DNA of 64,000 bases from assembly GCF_002252635.1 (NCBI RefSeq), contig NZ_NQKX01000009.1, forward strand, positions 1 through 64,000, given 5' to 3'. The stretch is from Synechococcus sp. MW101C3 (GTDB taxonomy: Bacteria > Cyanobacteriota > Cyanobacteriia > PCC-6307 > Cyanobiaceae). The first letter of the stretch is position 1. Every line of letters starts with the position of its first letter. Positions 60,391 through 64,000 of this stretch are shown here, piece after piece. The notes under the pieces were generated by a model. That model was not told the origin of the DNA. It made no database searches and saw only the letters and a list, made by a program, of their open reading frames with translations. Both the position numbers and the translations under genes were made by a program.

Positions 60391-61170
60391 CTAACCGCGG
60401 CGCTGGCGGGGCGGTGAGGCGAGCACCAGCAGCACGGCGCTGACGAGCAGCACCAGGGTGGAGAGCACCTGGATCTGGGGCGAGATCTCGCGCTGAAAGG
60501 CACCGGCCAGGTAGAGCGGCAGGGTGACGATCTCGCCGGCAGTGAAGCTGCTGATCACGTAGTCGTCGAAGGAGAGAGAAAAGGAGAGCAGGGTGGCCGC
60601 CAGCAGGCCAGGCGCCAGCAGCGGCAGGGTGACCCGGCGGAAGGCCGCCAGCGGTGGAGCGCCCAGGTCCTGCGCAGCGAGCTCGAGCGTGGGGTCGAAC
60701 CCTGCCAGCCGTGCCTTGAGGGTGAGCGCCGCGTAGCTGAGGCAGAACAGGCTGTGGGACAGCAACAAGGTGAGCGGTCCACGGGGCAGATCGACGCGCA
60801 CGAACAGGGTGAACAGGGCCGTAGCCAGCACGATCTCCGGGTTGGTGAGCGGCAGGGCCAGCAGCAGCTCGATCCAGCGCCCCGCCCGCAGGCGGGCGCG
60901 GCTGAGCGCCAGAGCCATCAACCCGCCCAGCAGCACCGCCAGCAGCGCAGCCGCCAGGGCAAGACCGAGGCTGGTGAGGAAGGCCTGGGTGAGGGCGACG
61001 TTACGCAGCGGATGCCGCCAGTTCTCCAGGGTGAAGCCCTGCCACAACAGGTTGAAGCGCCCGCGGGGGGCGTTGAAGCTGAACAGCACGGTGACAACCA
61101 CCGGCGCATACAGCAGGCCATAGGCCAGCGCACTCCATACACCCAGCAGCAGCGCACCGGTTCGGTTCAT
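60391..61170 (-). CDS. potC: ABC transporter permease, PotC type
   Basis: 259 residues with six membrane helices. The cytoplasmic EAA-type loop is ELAAQDLGAPPLAAFRRVTLPLLAPGL. This is the spermidine/putrescine-type second permease, ending the potA-potD-potB-potC order here. It starts inside the potB stop (4-base ATGA overlap). Gene name by family and context; the actual solute has not been shown. Confidence 0.88.
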   Translation of the reverse strand: MNRTGALLLGVWSALAYGLLYAPVVVTVLFSFNAPRGRFNLLWQGFTLENWRHPLRNVALTQAFLTSLGLALAAALLAVLLGGLMALALSRARLRAGRWIELLLALPLTNPEIVLATALFTLFVRVDLPRGPLTLLLSHSLFCLSYAALTLKARLAGFDPTLELAAQDLGAPPLAAFRRVTLPLLAPGLLAATLLSFSLSFDDYVISSFTAGEIVTLPLYLAGAFQREISPQIQVLSTLVLLVSAVLLVLASPPRQRRG

Positions 61171-62063
61171 GGCAGCGGCAGATCCTCCACGCCACGGCTG
61201 CGCAGCTGCAGCACCACTGCCACCGAGATCAGCGCCATCAGCATGAGCGTCAGGGCCGCCGCCCGGGGCGCCTGCAGTTGCACCAGCAGCAGGTTGTCGA
61301 TCGTGTTGGCGATCATCCGCTCATTGGGGCCGCCGAGGAACAGCGGATTCACGACATCACCGGCCGCCGGGATCAGGCTCAGCAGCAGGCCAGCTCCCAG
61401 CCCCGGCAGCGACAGGGGCCACACCACCCGAACGAAGGAGCGCAGCGGACCGGCATGCAGATCAGCGGCGGCCTCCAGCAGGCGGGGATCGATCCGCTCC
61501 ATCGCCACCACCAGCGGCAGCACCAGAAACGGCAGCACCCCATTGGTGAGGCCCAGGATCACCGAAGTAGGCGTGTTCAACAGCCGTCCTTCACGCAGCA
61601 CCCCCAGCCCATTGAGCAGCTCGGTGAGCCCAAGGGTGTCCAGCGCGCCGAGCACCGGACCGTTGTCCCCGAGCAGGCTGGTCCAGGCAATCGCCCGCAC
61701 CAGAAAGGACGTGAGCGAGGGCAGCACCACGAGGCCGATCAGCAGCGGTTGCCAGCGGCCGCCATGGAAGCGGATCGCGAAGGCCAGCGGATAGGCCAAC
61801 ACCAGGCCCACGGCCGTGGCCACCAGTGCGTAGCTGAAGGAACGCACCAGGATCGGGCCGTAGGCCTGCAGCACCTCCAGATAGTTCGCCACCCGGCCGG
61901 TGAACACCGTGTCGAGGCCGAAGCGGCTGAGCGGCTCCGACAACGACAGGGGCACCAGACCGAGCAGCGGCAGCACATACAGGGCCAGCAGCCACAGCAG
62001 GCCCGGGGTCAGCAGCAGCCACGGCCAGTGGCGCCGGAGTTCAGCCCTCGGTGATACGGGCAA
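61167..62063 (-). CDS. potB: ABC transporter permease, PotB type
   Basis: 298 residues from the TTG at 62063, overlapping the potD stop by 23 bases. Longer frames with ATG starts (for example 62114) lie inside potD and have no extra conserved sequence. Six helices and the EAA loop EAAADLHAGPLRSFVRVVWPLSLPGLGAG are visible. Pairs with PotC to form the membrane channel. Confidence 0.87.
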   Translation of the reverse strand: MPVSPRAELRRHWPWLLLTPGLLWLLALYVLPLLGLVPLSLSEPLSRFGLDTVFTGRVANYLEVLQAYGPILVRSFSYALVATAVGLVLAYPLAFAIRFHGGRWQPLLIGLVVLPSLTSFLVRAIAWTSLLGDNGPVLGALDTLGLTELLNGLGVLREGRLLNTPTSVILGLTNGVLPFLVLPLVVAMERIDPRLLEAAADLHAGPLRSFVRVVWPLSLPGLGAGLLLSLIPAAGDVVNPLFLGGPNERMIANTIDNLLLVQLQAPRAAALTLMLMALISVAVVLQLRSRGVEDLPLP

Positions 62064-63252
62064 AGCGTTCCTCCCAGCGGGCTTCCTCCTGATCGCTGAG
62101 CGGCCCGAAGACATGCAGCTTCTTCTGCATGGCCGCATCCGGGAACATCAGCGGGTTGTTTGCCAACGGGGCGGTGGCGGGATCCTTCGCCAGCACCTCG
62201 CGCACCCCTTCCACCGGGGAGATGTACTGCACCGCAGCGGCGATGCGTGCCGCTTCCACCGGCTCGTAGACCCAGTTGAGCCAGCGGGCCACCTCCTGCG
62301 GGTGGCGGGCGCCCTTGGGCATCAGCATCACGTCGGCCCAGAGCACACCGCCGCTGTCCGGCACCAGGAAGCGCAGATCGGGCTGCTCCATGGAGAGCTG
62401 CGCCACATCCCCCGACCAGCCGATGCAGGCGGCCAGGTTTCCGGCCAGCAAATCGGTCTGGTAGTCGTTGCCGGTGAAGCGACGGATCTGGCCGTCCTTG
62501 CGGGCCTGCTCCAACCGGTCGAAGGAGGGCTGGGCTGCGGCCCAGGTGGGGCGGGTGATGTCCTGGCCGTCGGCCAGCATCAGCAGGCCCATGGTGTCGC
62601 GCATCTCCAGCAGCGCCGACACGCGGCCCTTGAGCTTTGGATCGAACAGATCATCGATGCCGCGCAGTTCCCGGCCCGTGGCCTTGATGTTGTAAGCAAT
62701 GCCAGCGATCCCCGACTGCCAGGGCAGGCTGAAGCGCTGCTCCGGATCCCAGGAAGGCTTGCGCAGGGAGGGGACAAGATTGCGGGCGTTGGGCACCTCC
62801 GCCAGCGGCAGCGGTTCCATCCAGCCCAGCCGGATCAGCCGTTCGGCCATCCAGCCGGTGAGCACGATCAGGTCCTGGGCGAGCGGCCGGCCGGCAGCCA
62901 GCTGGGGCTGGATGCGGGCGAAGAACTGGCGCACATCATTCACGTCCTCGACGTAGCGCACCTGGATGCCGGTGTCCTTCTGGAAGCGCGCCACACTGCC
63001 GGGGGCGCCAGGGGCGTCCACATCGATATAGAGGGGGAAGTTGGAGATCACCAGCTCCCTGTCCTTGCCGCCGCCGTCGCCGCCCTCGCTCTGGCCGCCG
63101 GTGCCGCCGCCACCCCCACCGCCACAGGCCTGCAGCAGCGGCGGTGTGAGCGCCACCCCCGCAGCCGCCAGCCCCAGCTGGCGCAGAAAGACCCGGCGGC
63201 TGCGGGGGGATGGGGCGGAGCCGGAGCGGGAGGGGGTGAACGGACGGGTCAT
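62041..63252 (-). CDS. potD: Spermidine/putrescine-type substrate-binding lipoprotein PotD
   Basis: 403 residues from the ATG at 63252. The signal has a twin-arginine-like [14 protein letters not shown] followed by the lipobox-like LLQAC and a poly-Gly spacer, suggesting Tat export and lipid anchoring. The mature part begins [16 protein letters not shown] and has the PotD-like fold text ([31 protein letters not shown]). Overlaps potA by 4 bases (ATGA). Confidence 0.9.
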   Translation of the reverse strand: MTRPFTPSRSGSAPSPRSRRVFLRQLGLAAAGVALTPPLLQACGGGGGGGTGGQSEGGDGGGKDRELVISNFPLYIDVDAPGAPGSVARFQKDTGIQVRYVEDVNDVRQFFARIQPQLAAGRPLAQDLIVLTGWMAERLIRLGWMEPLPLAEVPNARNLVPSLRKPSWDPEQRFSLPWQSGIAGIAYNIKATGRELRGIDDLFDPKLKGRVSALLEMRDTMGLLMLADGQDITRPTWAAAQPSFDRLEQARKDGQIRRFTGNDYQTDLLAGNLAACIGWSGDVAQLSMEQPDLRFLVPDSGGVLWADVMLMPKGARHPQEVARWLNWVYEPVEAARIAAAVQYISPVEGVREVLAKDPATAPLANNPLMFPDAAMQKKLHVFGPLSDQEEARWEERFARITEG

Positions 63253-64000
63253 GGGCGGCTGGGCGGCTGGAGGGCGTGGCTGTCGGCGGGGTTCCACCGG
63301 CACCAGAGCTCGGTGCCGATGGAGAGATCGTCCGGCAGGCCGGCGCTGGTATCGATCGCGATCAGCGGCAGATCATTGGCACAGCGCAGACGCACCTCCA
63401 CCGTGGCTCCCTGAAAGGCGAGTTCGCGCACCCGCGCCCGCAGTCCCCGCTCCCCTTCCCCCGGCGGGGAGGCGCTGAGCCGCAGGCGCTCGGGCCGCAG
63501 CAGCCGCACACCCTCCCCGGCACCGTTGGGCAGCAGGTTGGCGGCGCCCAGGAAGGTGGCCACCACGGCGCTGGTGGGGCGTTCATAGAGCTCCCGCGGC
63601 GTGCCCACCTGCTCGAGCCGGCCGCGGTGCAGCACCGCCAGCCGGTCGCTCAGGCTGAGGGCTTCTTCCCGGTCGTGGGTGACCAGCAGGAAGGTGATGC
63701 CCACCTCCCGCTGGATGCGCTTGAGCTCGGAGCGCATGGTGCGACGCAGATCGGGATCGAGTGCCGCCAGCGGTTCGTCCAGCAGCAGGGCAGCCGGGGC
63801 GTTCACCAGCGCCCGCGCCAGCGCCACCCGCTGCTGCTGGCCGCCGGAGAGCTGGTGAGGCCGGCGCCGGGCCAGCTCCGTGAGCCGCACCACCTCAAGC
63901 GCTTCGCCCACCCGGCGGCGGATCTCCGGCTCCGGCCGGCGCAGCGAACGGGGCCCGAAAGCCACGTTGTCCCAGACGCTGAGGTGCGGGAACAGGGCGT
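63249..64000 (-). CDS. potA: ABC transporter ATPase, PotA type (5' end outside window)
   Basis: About 250 residues visible; the frame runs off the window, and the Walker A motif is beyond the edge. Signature [15 protein letters not shown], Walker [12 protein letters not shown] and H-loop [11 protein letters not shown] are present. The C-terminal TOBE-like domain ([12 protein letters not shown]) is typical of polyamine, thiosulfate or iron importers. First gene of the four-gene operon. Confidence 0.94.
   Translation of the reverse strand, partial: ALFPHLSVWDNVAFGPRSLRRPEPEIRRRVGEALEVVRLTELARRRPHQLSGGQQQRVALARALVNAPAALLLDEPLAALDPDLRRTMRSELKRIQREVGITFLLVTHDREEALSLSDRLAVLHRGRLEQVGTPRELYERPTSAVVATFLGAANLLPNGAGEGVRLLRPERLRLSASPPGEGERGLRARVRELAFQGATVEVRLRCANDLPLIAIDTSAGLPDDLSIGTELWCRWNPADSHALQPPSRP

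Overview
The window is a stretch of a GC-rich picocyanobacterial chromosome, most likely Cyanobium or a close freshwater/coastal Synechococcus. The evidence is five photosystem genes (psbH, psbN, psbI, psbK, psaC), the nitrogen regulator ntcA, many cyanobacteria-only DUF proteins, and local gene orders (psaC-acpP-fabF-tktA; purH to psbK) that I recall from marine Synechococcus and Prochlorococcus. Coding is dense, spacers are short, and GTG/TTG starts are common.

Layout. 1-4.0 kb: the 3' part of a lytic transglycosylase gene, a NIL-ferredoxin with a membrane protein, a membrane thioredoxin, and thyX. 4.0-13.3 kb: an AT-richer accessory island. 13.6-18.6 kb: dcd, a cobO-like gene, ntcA, DUF3084, a YqgF-like gene, DUF3146 and pth. 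18.6-26.2 kb: tatA, psbH, psbN, a large GH38 mannosidase, psbI and a giant DUF3769 outer-membrane-type protein. 26.2-35.2 kb: leuD-leuC, cinA, a MraY/WecA-family transferase, glyA, tRNA-Arg, small conserved proteins and murJ. 35.2-47 kb: sfsA, an ammonium transporter gene, ispH, DUF1997, DUF4079, purH, an esterase, DUF3155, a histidine kinase, cobS, tgt and psbK. 47-60.3 kb: a WecG/TagA transferase, a GH15 protein, a Gfo/Idh oxidoreductase, a CNNM/HlyC protein, glmS, psaC, acpP, fabF, tktA and a 2OG-oxygenase-like protein. 60.4-64 kb: a polyamine-type ABC operon transcribed potA-potD-potB-potC, cut by the window edge inside potA.

The notable system is the island between thyX and dcd. Its genes all lie on the minus strand and are separated by 63-92 bp imperfect palindromes with every hallmark of integron attC sites: RYYYAAC and GTTRRRY ends, long stems, and two extrahelical bases at fixed places. 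For each of four cassettes bounded by two intact sites, the 7-bp core at the gene's 5' side is the exact reverse complement of the core at its 3' side, which is what circular-cassette recombination predicts. A fifth, first cassette matches its lone proximal core. One site has a mutated core. No integron integrase gene is visible, so this is a cassette array without a local integrase (CALIN-like).

Cargo, in transcription order: an ApeA-like HEPN protein, an HNH-nucleotidyltransferase fusion, a PD-(D/E)XK nuclease, a PIN nuclease, a wHTH-GHKL ATPase-STAS regulator with three tandem upstream repeats, a SIR2-like protein, and a GNAT plus glycosyltransferase pair. The domain mix (HEPN, HNH, PD-(D/E)XK, PIN, SIR2) is that of defence or toxin genes, so the array is a plausible store of anti-phage functions. 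That function is inferred, not shown.
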